44,045 nt of DNA from an uncultured Clostridium sp. (lineage in GTDB: Bacteria; Bacillota; Clostridia; Lachnospirales; Lachnospiraceae), in NCBI GenBank assembly GCA_946553025.1, contig CAMNRM010000042.1:1-44045 (forward strand), given 5' to 3'. How positions within the stretch are numbered: position 1 is the stretch's first letter; each line of letters starts with the position of its first letter. Position numbers and translations under genes: made by a program. Below are positions 32,874 through 40,028 of the stretch, in pieces. The notes beneath the pieces are model-generated. The model had not been told where the DNA came from, made no database searches, and saw only the letters and a program-made list of their open reading frames with translations.

Positions 32874-32953
32874 AAAGCAGCAGGAATGTATTGTTTTATG
32901 TTCCTGTTGCTTTGCAATATAAATACAGCCCGGGAATATTCACTCCCAGGCTG
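32874..32953. terminator. two hairpins between ttdB and rpsR
   Basis: The first hairpin (32874-32913) has a 13-bp stem, AAAGCAGCAGGAA with TTCCTGTTGCTTT. The second (32926-32953) pairs CAGCC-GGGA with TCCC-GGCTG and is followed on the plus strand by CTTCTTTCGG. Neither has a classical U-run, but they sit between convergent operons and probably end both. The rest of 32954-33049 is AT-rich without features. Confidence 0.5.
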
Positions 32954-33049
32954 CTTCTTTCGGCTTTCACCGATTTTTTTAACTTATTTTCATTTAAACG
33001 GATTTTCACATAAGCTAAAATCACGCATTAAACCCATGAACAATAAAAA

Positions 33050-33316
33050 TTAATCACAGGAATACGGCATCAGTGCGATATGACGTGCACGCTTGATGGC
33101 TACGGTCAGTGCTCTCTGGTGCTTTGCGCAGTTTCCGGTAATCCGGCGGGGAAGGATTTTCCCTCTTTCGGATACGTATCTCTTTAACTTATTTACATCC
33201 TTGTAATCAATCTCACCATTCTTTTCGCCGCAGAATACGCACACTTTTTTTCTTCTGCGGATGCCGCCTCTTCTAACCTTAGAAGCATCTGTTCTGTCAC
33301 CTTTATTAAATGCCAT
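33050..33316 (-). CDS. rpsR: 30S ribosomal protein bS18
   Basis: This 88-residue protein of the small subunit platform pairs with bS6 on 16S rRNA. The sequence is typical: [71 protein letters not shown]. The CVFC and NCAKH residues suggest a zinc-binding (C+) form. The ATG at 33316 has AGGAGGATACACC; the longer frame would overlap ssb. It is the last gene of the rpsF-ssb-rpsR operon. Confidence 0.97.
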   Translation of the reverse strand: MAFNKGDRTDASKVRRGGIRRRKKVCVFCGEKNGEIDYKDVNKLKRYVSERGKILPRRITGNCAKHQRALTVAIKRARHIALMPYSCD

Positions 33317-33399
33317 TGGTGTATCCTCCTTTTCAATGTCAGGCGAAAACGCTTCTTCCTTTTTCGGCTTACCTGCCGCAAGCCTTCTGCATCTGTGCA

Positions 33400-33873
33400 T
33401 TAATTAAACGGAAGTCCCTCGTCTTCAACTCCATCTGGAATGTTCATAAAACCATCGCCGATTGCGCTGGTTGGTGCCGGTTTCTGTACCGGTGCCGCCG
33501 GTGCCTGCTGCTGATAGCCGCTCATATCGGAGGCGGCTCCCTTGCTGTCAGCAAACTCCTGATCATCTACAATAACATCGGTAGTGTAAACTTTAATACC
33601 ATCCTTGTTCACATAGCTTCCGGTCTGGAGTCTTCCCGAAACCAGCACACGCATCCCCTGACGGAAATACTTCTCTGCAAACTCCCCTGCGCGGTCAAAT
33701 GCCACACAGTTGATAAAGTCCGCGGTCTGCTCATTACCGTCCTGATTCTGGCTTCTGCGGCCTCTGCGGTCCACTGCCAGCGTATAATTGGCAATCGCCA
33801 TGGTACGCTCACCCTGGGAATACCGAACAACCGGATCTCTGGTCAATCTGCCCATAAGAATTACTCTGTTCAT
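33400..33873 (-). CDS. ssb: single-stranded DNA-binding protein
   Basis: SSB coats single-stranded DNA as a tetramer and recruits replication and repair proteins. The OB fold is clear: [37 protein letters not shown], then [41 protein letters not shown] Gln/Ala/Pro-rich linker leads to the acidic tip [11 protein letters not shown], the partner-binding hook. An extra Asn follows the usual final Phe, which may weaken partner contacts slightly. The ATG at 33873 has GAGAGAGTGAG upstream. It lies between rpsF and rpsR as in Bacillus. Confidence 0.97.
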   Translation of the reverse strand: MNRVILMGRLTRDPVVRYSQGERTMAIANYTLAVDRRGRRSQNQDGNEQTADFINCVAFDRAGEFAEKYFRQGMRVLVSGRLQTGSYVNKDGIKVYTTDVIVDDQEFADSKGAASDMSGYQQQAPAAPVQKPAPTSAIGDGFMNIPDGVEDEGLPFN

Positions 33874-33964
33874 ACACTCACTCTCTCTATTCCGCAGCAA
33901 AGACGGTTCGTCCGAAACGGAAGCTGACAAATATCCTTATCTTTGCAGCCCCCTTAAACGTCCA

Positions 33965-34252
33965 TTAGTCTTCCTGCTTTACAACTAAATAGCGGATAAC
34001 TGGTTCCATAATCCGAACGTGAGCTTCAACTTCGTTAGGACAATTGGAATCGCCCTCGAACTGGATGAAGTAATAGAAAGCTTCTTTCATCTTCTGAATC
34101 TCGTAAGCAAGTCTTTTCTTGCCCCACTCATCCACATTCGTTACCGTGCCGCCGAAACGGGTAATATAGCCCTTTACCTTTTCGATGGCTGCGGCTCTCT
34201 CTTCGTCCTCCAGCTTCACATTCAGAACAACAGCTAACTCATACTTGTTCAT
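33965..34252 (-). CDS. rpsF: 30S ribosomal protein bS6
   Basis: This 95-residue small subunit protein forms a pair with bS18. The family pattern runs MNKYELAVVLNVKLEDEERAAAIEKVKGYITRFGGTVTNVDEWGKKRLAYEIQKMKEAFYYFIQFEG and ends VRIMEPVIRYLVVKQED. AAGGAGGTAAAACAAG precedes the ATG. It is the first gene of rpsF-ssb-rpsR. Its leader can fold in a way that may bind the bS6-bS18 pair for feedback. Confidence 0.97.
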   Translation of the reverse strand: MNKYELAVVLNVKLEDEERAAAIEKVKGYITRFGGTVTNVDEWGKKRLAYEIQKMKEAFYYFIQFEGDSNCPNEVEAHVRIMEPVIRYLVVKQED

Positions 34253-34279
34253 CTTGTTTTACCTCCTTGTGGTCTTCTG

Positions 34280-34350
34280 GCCCCTGCTTTTCATTCATCC
34301 CTCCGGCAAGCCTGACAGTAAACCTGTCCAGCTTTTCCGGAAACAGGAGC
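34280..34350 (-). promoter_or_regulatory. rpsF leader RNA, probable bS6:bS18 autoregulatory site
   Basis: The leader folds into nested stems on the minus strand. GCTCCTG pairs with CAGGGGC (34350-34344 with 34286-34280). TCCGG pairs with CCGGA (34341-34337 with 34306-34302). A terminal GACAG/CTGTC hairpin has a 5-base loop (34328-34314). A leader that binds the bS6-bS18 complex is known in many bacteria at this position. I have not verified its consensus bases here. Confidence 0.5.
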
Positions 34351-34357
34351 AAGGAAT

Positions 34358-34387
34358 TTAATATGTCACAATTAATTAGTTTACCAA
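34358..34387 (-). promoter_or_regulatory. sigma-A promoter of rpsF-ssb-rpsR
   Basis: On the minus strand TTGGTA (34387-34382) and TATTAA (34363-34358) are 18 bases apart, just upstream of the leader structure. Confidence 0.5.
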
Positions 34388-34510
34388 ATTTTTTCTGCTT
34401 TTGCAAGCGGAATTTTTGGGTTTTTTTAGTTTTTTCGATTTTTTTCCGGTTTTTTAAGTTTTCCCGGTTTTTTGATTTTCCCGGCTTTTTGATTTTCCCA
34501 GTTTTTCTTT
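34388..34510. other. T-rich (minus strand A-rich) repetitive spacer
   Basis: About 120 bases carry four to five loose copies of a 17-18 base motif. On the minus strand each reads CCGGGAAAA followed by TCAAAAAA or a variant. It separates the DUF951 gene from the rpsF promoter. No ORF with a start signal is present. The composition resembles the tract at 11517-11633. Confidence 0.5.
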
Positions 34511-34563
34511 CTTTATGGATATGCAGATTCCATCACTATTCATCCTTCCCCAAAATATCCTGC

Positions 34564-34764
34564 TTACTCTGCCTGTTTCTTTTTCAGCCCCCGGGTATTC
34601 TTCTCCACAAGCTTGCGGGAAACCATCACCTGATGACCGCAGCCCATGCATTTCAGTCGGAAATCTGCTCCCACCCGAAGAATCTCCCACTCCTGGCTTC
34701 CGCATGGATGGGGTTTTTTGAGTTTAACCACATCGCCTATTTCATAATTGACTTTCTCTGCCAT
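34564..34764 (-). CDS. DUF951 family small protein
   Basis: This 66-residue protein matches the DUF951 pattern: a short beta-rich start (YEIGDVVKLKKPHPCGSQEWEILRVGADFRLKCMGCGHQVMVSRKLVEKNTRGLKK). One Cys in KPHPCG and two in KCMGCG form a likely zinc-binding site. The fold may be a small SH3-like RNA- or DNA-binding module, but its role is unknown. In Firmicutes such genes often lie close to rpsF, as here. The ATG at 34764 has GGAGAAAAG upstream; an ATG five codons earlier is possible. It follows the sirtuin gene by 30 bases. Confidence 0.85.
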   Translation of the reverse strand: MAEKVNYEIGDVVKLKKPHPCGSQEWEILRVGADFRLKCMGCGHQVMVSRKLVEKNTRGLKKKQAE

Positions 34765-34794
34765 GTTTCTTTTCTCCATTTTGTGCGCACCTTC

Positions 34795-35553
34795 TTAACA
34801 GCCGCAGATACTCCCTAAAATCTCCCCAATCGGCCCGCTCAGCACCAGATCCGCCCGGCTGTCCACGGACGTTACCGATTTATTAATCAGCACCAGCTTA
34901 TTTCCCTGGTAATAGTCAATCAGACCTGCCGCCGGATAAACGACCAGCGAAGTCCCGCCGATAATCAGCATGTCCGCATGACGGATGTACTGCACCGATT
35001 TGGATATCGTGTGCTGGTCAAGCCCTTCTTCATATAAAACGACGTCCGGTTTAATCGTTCCCCCGCAGCTGCATTTTGGCACCCCTTCCGCCGCCATCAC
35101 TTCATCCAGGGAGTAAAATTTCCGGCAGCGTGTACAGTAATTCCTGTGCACCGACCCGTGAAGTTCCAGCACCTCTTTGCTGCCTGCCGCCTGGTGAAGC
35201 CCGTCAATATTCTGGGTAATCACTGCTTTAAGCTTCCCTCTCTCCTCCAGTTTTGCCAGCGCCCGGTGCGCCCGGTTTGGTTTGGCATCGGTAAAAATCA
35301 TTCTGTCCTTATAAAAACGATAAAACTCTTCCGGATTTTGCAGATAAAAGCTGTGGCTGATAATCGTTTCCGGCGGGTACTTATACTGCTGATGGTATAG
35401 CCCGTCCACACTTCTGAAATCAGGAATCCCGCTCTCAGTCGATACCCCTGCTCCGCCGAAAAAGACGATATTATCGCTCTCTTCTATCCACTGTTTCAAT
35501 GTTTCTGCCGCTTCCCGGTTCCAGCCGTTTTCCTTCTTCTCTTCACTTCCCAT
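34795..35553 (-). CDS. NAD-dependent protein deacylase (sirtuin, CobB-like)
   Basis: The 252-residue sirtuin removes acyl groups from lysines using NAD+. The Rossmann NAD motif is NIVFFGGAGVSTESGIPDFRSVDGLY. The conserved TQNIDGLH and the catalytic His in LELHGSVH follow. A zinc site is given by YCTRCRKF and CSCGG, and IIGGTSLVVYPAAGLI binds NAD. The Tyr/Arg pair marking desuccinylases is not evident in the usual place, so deacetylase is the likelier activity. The frame opens with TTG at 35559, but the ATG at 35553 has GGAGG at seven bases. It lies in tandem with the DUF951 gene. Confidence 0.93.
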   Translation of the reverse strand: MGSEEKKENGWNREAAETLKQWIEESDNIVFFGGAGVSTESGIPDFRSVDGLYHQQYKYPPETIISHSFYLQNPEEFYRFYKDRMIFTDAKPNRAHRALAKLEERGKLKAVITQNIDGLHQAAGSKEVLELHGSVHRNYCTRCRKFYSLDEVMAAEGVPKCSCGGTIKPDVVLYEEGLDQHTISKSVQYIRHADMLIIGGTSLVVYPAAGLIDYYQGNKLVLINKSVTSVDSRADLVLSGPIGEILGSICGC

Positions 35554-35634
35554 AACCAATCCTCCGTTATTGTTTACATGCGCCGCTCTGTTTTTATAGT
35601 ACTGTATTCTTGCTTACTATAATAGTTTTGCTGT

Positions 35635-36039
35635 TCAGCTTCTTTTTACAAATTCCGTATGGCATTTCGGACAGCGGATCTGTATTTTTCCCCTTCCCCG
35701 CGGAATTCTCAGTTTCTGTCCGCAGCCCGGACAACGGTAGATATGATATTTCCTTATCTCTGTCAGACTTGCCTTCCAGCTTTTCAGCTTTAAATCAAAA
35801 CGAAACTGAAGCCTTAAAAAATATTCATTTTCCCTGAACCGGGCAGGTATATTCTTGGAAAATATCCGGAAATAATTGTAAAAAAGGAGCAGAAGTGTAA
35901 GAAAATATATCCCGCTTCGCGGAATAAACATCTGCATAACCAGGAGAACCAGGATACATCCGTTTAAAAAGCGCGAAAAAGAATCCACCCCATACCTGCC
36001 TATCATAAACCGTTCCAGCTTTTTTCTCCACTCTCCCAA
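35635..36039 (-). CDS. membrane protein with C-terminal zinc ribbon
   Basis: This 134-residue protein of unknown function has two adjacent transmembrane helices (about residues 22-39 and 43-60: FLNGCILVLLVMQMFI and YFLTLLLLFYNYFRIF). A charged middle part follows. The C-terminal zinc ribbon is YRCPGCGQKLRIPRGRGKIQIRCPKCHTEF, with CxxC pairs 20 residues apart. The start codon is TTG with AGGAG nine bases before it. A strong promoter lies 128-156 bases upstream, and it precedes the sirtuin gene on the same strand. Confidence 0.75.
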   Translation of the reverse strand: MGEWRKKLERFMIGRYGVDSFSRFLNGCILVLLVMQMFIPRSGIYFLTLLLLFYNYFRIFSKNIPARFRENEYFLRLQFRFDLKLKSWKASLTEIRKYHIYRCPGCGQKLRIPRGRGKIQIRCPKCHTEFVKRS

Positions 36040-36166
36040 AAAACCATCTCCTGTCTTCTTCTCTTCTTAAATCTTTAAATATACTATGCCAAATACGTCA
36101 AAAGATCTTTTTCTTCTTCAAAAGCATATTTCTCCACTTAAAATACCTCCGGATTTCACTATGTTC

Positions 36167-36195
36167 ACTATAACGTTTTGTTTCCCCGCTGTCAA
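36167..36195 (-). promoter_or_regulatory. sigma-A promoter of the zinc-ribbon membrane protein
   Basis: On the minus strand TTGACA (36195-36190) and TATAGT (36172-36167) are exactly 17 bases apart. The leader is about 120 bases. Directly upstream are the palindromic repeats at 36238-36298. Confidence 0.75.
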
Positions 36196-36237
36196 GATTT
36201 GTTCGGTTTATTGCGTTTGCTGTAACGGGTAAAAAAA

Positions 36238-36298
36238 ATTACTGTCCACATGTTCACAGCAACGGACAAAAAGTTACTGTCCACACATTCACAGCAAC
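36238..36298. repeat. two tandem copies of the palindromic intergenic repeat
   Basis: Copies 4 (36238-36263) and 5 (36273-36298) have left arms ending TTACTGTCCAC and right arms TTCACAGCAAC, close variants of the rtcB-flanking repeat. A further half copy (GCTGTAACGGG) is just before them. After copy 5 the sequence GGCAAAACTCCATAAAA resembles the inside of the 19853-19984 element. Confidence 0.75.
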
Positions 36299-36350
36299 AG
36301 GCAAAACTCCATAAAAACTGCTGCGAACCCCTGTAAACGATGATGATCAA

Positions 36351-36380
36351 AAAATCCGGCAGTTCCCTCTGCCGGATTTT
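36351..36380. terminator. intrinsic terminator (both directions possible)
   Basis: AAAATCCGGCAG and CTGCCGGATTTT form a perfect 12-bp stem around TTCCCT. On the minus strand six U residues follow. It would end transcription from the small gene at 36558-36746. Confidence 0.85.
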
Positions 36381-36400
36381 CGCTTTTTAACCTTTACATC

Positions 36401-36568
36401 CTATGACCTGCCTGCGGCTTCATCAACTGCTTTCACCTTTGCTAAGCTGCCGGCAGCTTCATCAACTGCTTTTACCTTTGCACCGCATAAGCTGCCTGCA
36501 ATTTCATCAACTGCTGCAATTGGTCCATAATTTCGATTTTTTGCTACTTTTTGTACTCTAAATACGAC
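36401..36568 (-). pseudogene. three-copy repeat coding for KAVDEAAG peptides, out of frame with its neighbour
   Basis: Three imperfect DNA repeats of 33-41 bases (36408-36530) all read in one minus-strand frame, giving AAVDEIAGSLCGAKV, KAVDEAAGSLAKV and KAVDEAAGRS then stop. The frame has no ATG, GTG or TTG start. It is open up to a stop at 36569-36571, overlapping by 11 bases the end of the small gene upstream, which is in another frame. This looks like the C-terminal part of that gene cut off by a frameshift. I do not recognise the family. Confidence 0.45.
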
Positions 36569-36746
36569 TTAAGTCCAAAATTCCAGAACGGTGGAACAGT
36601 CGCTCAAGACTAAATCCGCTCTTTTCTAAAACAGCCGAAAAATTTTCGCAGTTATAAAACTGTTCCGCCGACACCCAGGCCGGACAACTCTGCTTTTCCC
36701 CATAAACTAATGGCTCATAAGCAAATCCCATTTCCATTCCGTTCAC
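36558..36746 (-). CDS. small protein of unknown function
   Basis: This 62-residue protein starts with GTG, preceded by a strong AAAGGGAGG six to seven bases upstream, which supports real translation. The sequence contains AWVSAEQFYNCENFSAVLEKSGFSLERLFHRSGILDLSRI and no membrane segment or known motif. Its end runs into the repeat-coding frame at 36401-36568, so it may be a truncated gene. A TATAAT near 36810 on the minus strand could be its -10. It is divergent from the PucR regulator. Confidence 0.55.
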   Translation of the reverse strand: MNGMEMGFAYEPLVYGEKQSCPAWVSAEQFYNCENFSAVLEKSGFSLERLFHRSGILDLSRI

Positions 36747-36910
36747 ACCGACACCTCCCTTTCAGGTTAAATCCTATAAGAATTTGTTTTGTTTTGTAAT
36801 TTTATTATATTCTTTTATAGACATTTCGTCCATAATCTGGTAATCTGAAAACAGAACAAAAATATGTATCCACAGCACAAAGAATTTCCCCCAAAGAAAG
36901 GAGAATCGGC

Positions 36911-38083
36911 ATGGCAATTCGTTTTTGGGAAATCTATGAAGAAACCCACAAATTCTTCCGTCTGCGCATCCTCGCCGGAAAGGGCGGCATGGATCACGTC
37001 GTGGGCTGGGTGCACATGTTGGAGGACGAAACCATCGTCAGCCGCTTCTCCGGTCAGGAACTTGCCGTCACCACCGGCATGAAGGCGCAGGAGAAAGACT
37101 GGCTCCTTCATCTGGTTCAGGCGATGAAACATGCAGACAGCACAGGAATTATTATCAATACGGGAATGTACCTGCACACCGTTCCCCCGGAAGTCATTGC
37201 CTGGTGTGAAAAAAACAGCTTTCCCCTGCTTGTGATGCCCTGGGAGATATCCATTCCCCAGCTTATCCAGAACTTCTGCACGCGGATTATGCAGAGGATG
37301 CAGAAGGAAAAGGAGCTTTCCTCCTCCTTCCAGGATATTATTAACGGTCATGAGATTTCCGAACAGCTTTTAGCCAAGATCCAGACCCGGTTCGACCCCA
37401 AGGGTTCCTTCCGCATCTTCTGCATCCGCATCAGCTTTGGCGTGGAGGATACCTCTGCCTTTCTCCAGGCCATGCTGAAGCTGGAAAATGTACTTGGCCT
37501 TTGGGAAAAAGGAAAACACATCCGCATTCCCTACCTGGTCATCGAATACGAGGACTGCTATGCATTGACCGTAAATAACTTTCCCTCCGATTCCGGGGAC
37601 GAACTGGCACAGCAGATTTTAAAACAGTTTTCTTATTTTACGGAAAAAAAGATCCTTTTCCTGGGCATTGGCCCGGAAGTCCAGGGAATCCTTCACTTAA
37701 AATCCGCCTTCCGCCGCGCCCAGATTGCCTCCAAGATGGCTATGCAGACTAGGCAGAAGGTCGTCGATTTTAATGAAATGGGCTTCTTTAAAATCCTCTT
37801 TGCCTCCGACGATACCGCCATTTTAAAAAGCTATGAACAGCAGCTTCTCGGCCCGCTTGACGCCTACGACCAGCTTCATCATTCCGACTACATTCAGACC
37901 CTTAGAAGCTACATTAAAAATGACCGCAGTCTGGTGGGTGCTGCCAAAGATACCTACACCCACCGGAACACGGTCAACTACCGGATTCAAAATATTAAAC
38001 GGCTTCTGGGCAATGAACTGAAAACCGCCGAGGATTTATTCCCTTACCAGGTTGCCTTCTATATCCGGGATATGCATTTATAA
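36911..38083 (+). CDS. PucR-family transcriptional regulator
   Basis: The 390-residue protein has an N-terminal PucR-like domain (about 8-125: ILAGKGGMDHVVGWVHMLEDETIVSRFSGQELAVTTG, GIIINTGMYL and CEKNSFPLLVMPWEISI). The C-terminal PucR helix-turn-helix is LRSYIKNDRSLVGAAKDTYTHRNTVNYRIQNIKRLLGNEL, about 335-375. The family controls purine, amine or aromatic compound use; the ligand cannot be read here. GAAAGGAGAATCGGC precedes the ATG. Possible promoter elements are TTGTTT and TATATT near 36786-36815. Its end overlaps the convergent oxidoreductase gene by six bases. Confidence 0.9.
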   Translation: MAIRFWEIYEETHKFFRLRILAGKGGMDHVVGWVHMLEDETIVSRFSGQELAVTTGMKAQEKDWLLHLVQAMKHADSTGIIINTGMYLHTVPPEVIAWCEKNSFPLLVMPWEISIPQLIQNFCTRIMQRMQKEKELSSSFQDIINGHEISEQLLAKIQTRFDPKGSFRIFCIRISFGVEDTSAFLQAMLKLENVLGLWEKGKHIRIPYLVIEYEDCYALTVNNFPSDSGDELAQQILKQFSYFTEKKILFLGIGPEVQGILHLKSAFRRAQIASKMAMQTRQKVVDFNEMGFFKILFASDDTAILKSYEQQLLGPLDAYDQLHHSDYIQTLRSYIKNDRSLVGAAKDTYTHRNTVNYRIQNIKRLLGNELKTAEDLFPYQVAFYIRDMHL

Positions 38084-39211
38084 ACGGGCTTCCTTTTCCT
38101 GCTGTTTTTTAAGAAACTCGCGGTATAAAACACCGTCTACAGGAAACGCCTGCCTGCTCCCCGTCCACGAGGAAAGATAGGCGGCATTTGCCAGTTCCAA
38201 AGATTTTTGCCCTTCCCTTCCGTCCGCATAAAGAGGCGCTCCCTCGCGCAGATGGGCAGCAAAATTCTGGAAATACTTTTGATAAGCCAGGGCATTTTCT
38301 TCTAAAGGAATTTCCCTTTCCCGATGATTTAATGCCCCGTAAACCTCCTGGTTTGTCCTGGCAAACTCCTCGGTAGACATCTCATTTTCATCCAGGAACA
38401 CGCGCTGCGCATCCTCAACGGACAGCCTTCCCTTCGTCCCCCAGATATCCAGGCGATTAACTCCGGGATTTTCCCCGCTTGCCGTTATCATCGTTCCGCG
38501 AAAATCTCCGGGATAGAAAAATAAAAGATCCGCACTGTCGTCCACGGCAAAATCATTGTACTTTCCATAATCCACCACGGCAAAAATCTCCTCCGGCATA
38601 CCGAACAGCCACTGCCAGATATCGAGATAGTGCTGGTTCTGGTTCATCAAAAGCCCTCCGCACTCCCCGTTCCAGCTGCTCCTCCACGGCGCAGAATGAT
38701 GGTAGGCAGGCGTTCTGTACCAGGTATTGCAAATCCAGACGGCCCGGGTCACACGGCCCAGAACCCCGGCCTGCAGAAGTTCCTTTGCCTTTTGAAACGC
38801 CGGATTCATCCGCACGTTAAAAATCATGGCAAAGCTGACCTGGTTTTCTTTCGCCTCGTCAATCAGTTCCCCAACCGACAAGCTGTCCACCCCGGCTGGC
38901 TTGTCCACCAAGATATGCTTCCCGGCCCGAACCATAGCCCTGCCGATTTCCACATGGCTGGTGTGCGGCGTTACAATAATTGCCGCATCAAATTCCTCCT
39001 TATGGGCAAGGGCATCCTCTACATCGGTATAAAGAGAAACCCCGGGATATTCCTCGTGTAAAATCTTCTGCCCTTCCTTATTCCGGCAGCAGACGCCCGC
39101 TAAGACCATGCCGGAAACCTCATTGTCCCGGATCATCTGCGCATACTGCCTTCCCATTCCCCCAAATCCAATCAATACTGCCCTTACCTTTCCTTCTTGC
39201 TTCTGCCCCAT
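38078..39211 (-). CDS. Gfo/Idh/MocA-family oxidoreductase
   Basis: This 377-residue NAD(P)-dependent dehydrogenase probably acts on a sugar, inositol or similar polyol. The Rossmann start is VRAVLIGFGGMGRQYAQMIRD. The family motif HILVDKPAGVDSLSVGELIDEAKE contains the catalytic Lys of the EKP-type (here DKP). The C-terminal alpha/beta substrate domain includes GGLLMNQNQHYLDIWQWLFG with the His expected near the active site. AAGGAAACACT precedes the ATG. It lies downstream of the antitoxin gene on the same strand with a 44-base gap and overlaps pucR tail to tail. No pathway partners are present. Confidence 0.9.
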   Translation of the reverse strand: MGQKQEGKVRAVLIGFGGMGRQYAQMIRDNEVSGMVLAGVCCRNKEGQKILHEEYPGVSLYTDVEDALAHKEEFDAAIIVTPHTSHVEIGRAMVRAGKHILVDKPAGVDSLSVGELIDEAKENQVSFAMIFNVRMNPAFQKAKELLQAGVLGRVTRAVWICNTWYRTPAYHHSAPWRSSWNGECGGLLMNQNQHYLDIWQWLFGMPEEIFAVVDYGKYNDFAVDDSADLLFFYPGDFRGTMITASGENPGVNRLDIWGTKGRLSVEDAQRVFLDENEMSTEEFARTNQEVYGALNHREREIPLEENALAYQKYFQNFAAHLREGAPLYADGREGQKSLELANAAYLSSWTGSRQAFPVDGVLYREFLKKQQEKEARL

Positions 39212-39255
39212 AGTGTTTCCTTTCTTTTGCTCTGCTTTTTGCTACTTACATTCTC

Positions 39256-39549
39256 CTATCTAGGCTCTATCGGCACAACTGCAAGTGTTTTTCCCAATGG
39301 AGCCAATACTTTTAATACAGTATCAATCTGCGGACTAGTGCTGCCTTTTTCCATCCGAGCAATAACCGGCTGCTTTACGCCGCTTAATTCCTCTAATTTT
39401 TTCTGGCTGATGCCTTTCTCCTGTCTGGCTTTGATAAGTTCACCTATCAGGGCAACTCGGAGATTACTTGCAGCAATTTCCTCAGAGGTAAAAAGCCTCT
39501 GCTCTAATTCCTCCCAAGTGCTGCCAATTGCGCTGTTATTCATTTTCAT
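39256..39549 (-). CDS. XRE-family antitoxin (HigA-like)
   Basis: This DNA-binding antitoxin of about 97 residues has an N-terminal part (STWEELEQRLFTSEEIAASNLRVALIGELIKARQE) that would contact the toxin. The helix-turn-helix is KGISQKKLEELSGVKQPVIARMEKGSTSPQIDTVLKVLAPLG. Start candidates are ATGs at 39549 and 39543, both after AAAGGGGG. It overlaps the end of the toxin remnant, the usual coupling of HigB-HigA type pairs. Two direct operator-like repeats lie at the promoter. The toxin is broken, so this may be an orphan antitoxin. Confidence 0.88.
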   Translation of the reverse strand: MKMNNSAIGSTWEELEQRLFTSEEIAASNLRVALIGELIKARQEKGISQKKLEELSGVKQPVIARMEKGSTSPQIDTVLKVLAPLGKTLAVVPIEPR

Positions 39550-39698
39550 CAAGCCCCCTTTCTTTCAAATCTGCCAGTTCACGCTTAGCTTGGGCTATCT
39601 CTCTCGCAGGAGTTTTTTGTGTCTTTTTCAAGATAGTCCGCTACCGGCTGCTTACCGTTCTTATCTTTGTAAAAATATATCTGGTGCAAGGGTAACAT
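39536..39698 (-). pseudogene. HigB/RelE-type (phage Gp49-like) toxin, internally deleted
   Basis: The frame from the TTG at 39689 (GGGGGG nine bases upstream; an ATG is at 39698) gives HQIYFYKDKNGKQPVADYLE, the family N-terminus. It then runs out of frame to a stop at 39595-39597. In another frame the family C-terminus follows at once, KKTQKTPAREIAQAKRELADLKERGLDENE, with its stop at 39536-39538 overlapping the antitoxin start. The middle of the toxin, about 60 residues including the catalytic region, is missing. The pair was presumably a mRNA-cleaving toxin and its antitoxin. Confidence 0.8.
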
Positions 39699-39716
39699 CC
39701 CCCCTTTTTTATTTTC

Positions 39717-39745
39717 ATTATACTTTAAAGTTATTATTTCGTCAA
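39717..39745 (-). promoter_or_regulatory. sigma-A promoter of the toxin-antitoxin operon
   Basis: On the minus strand TTGACG (39745-39740) and a perfect TATAAT (39722-39717) are exactly 17 bases apart. The palindrome ACTTTAAAGT lies across the spacer and the -10. Confidence 0.8.
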
Positions 39746-39763
39746 GTACTTTTTAGTTATTAT
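39721..39763. promoter_or_regulatory. tandem operator-like repeats at the TA promoter
   Basis: TACTTTAAAGTTATTAT (39721-39737) and TACTTTTTAGTTATTAT (39747-39763) match at 15 of 17 positions and are 26 bases apart, about 2.5 helical turns. They flank and cover the -35 and -10 elements, a common arrangement for antitoxin autorepression. The remaining bases to 39880 contain nothing I can assign. Confidence 0.6.
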
Positions 39764-39889
39764 GGTATTGATACAATTATAAATCAACTTTAATTCAATC
39801 ACCCCTGAAACCCTGTCAGAATCCCATCCATCCCAAACGCAAGCGGAAGCACCAATGCGCCCCTTAATCATCCGAATTGCCAAAACGTA

Positions 39890-39918
39890 TTTCCATTCCA
39901 CAAAAAATATGCTATAAT
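39890..39918 (+). promoter_or_regulatory. sigma-A promoter of the HD-domain gene
   Basis: TTTCCA (39890-39895) and a perfect TATAAT (39913-39918) are 17 bases apart. The leader is about 100 bases. Confidence 0.6.
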
Positions 39919-40028
39919 GGGGACAATTTGGGCATTTGTTTTGCCTTTTATCCATAAATATTCTATCAAAACAAGCTTGTTTTTCATGCTGAAAACCAGC
40001 GAAAAACTTATTTTACAAGGAGGTTCTT

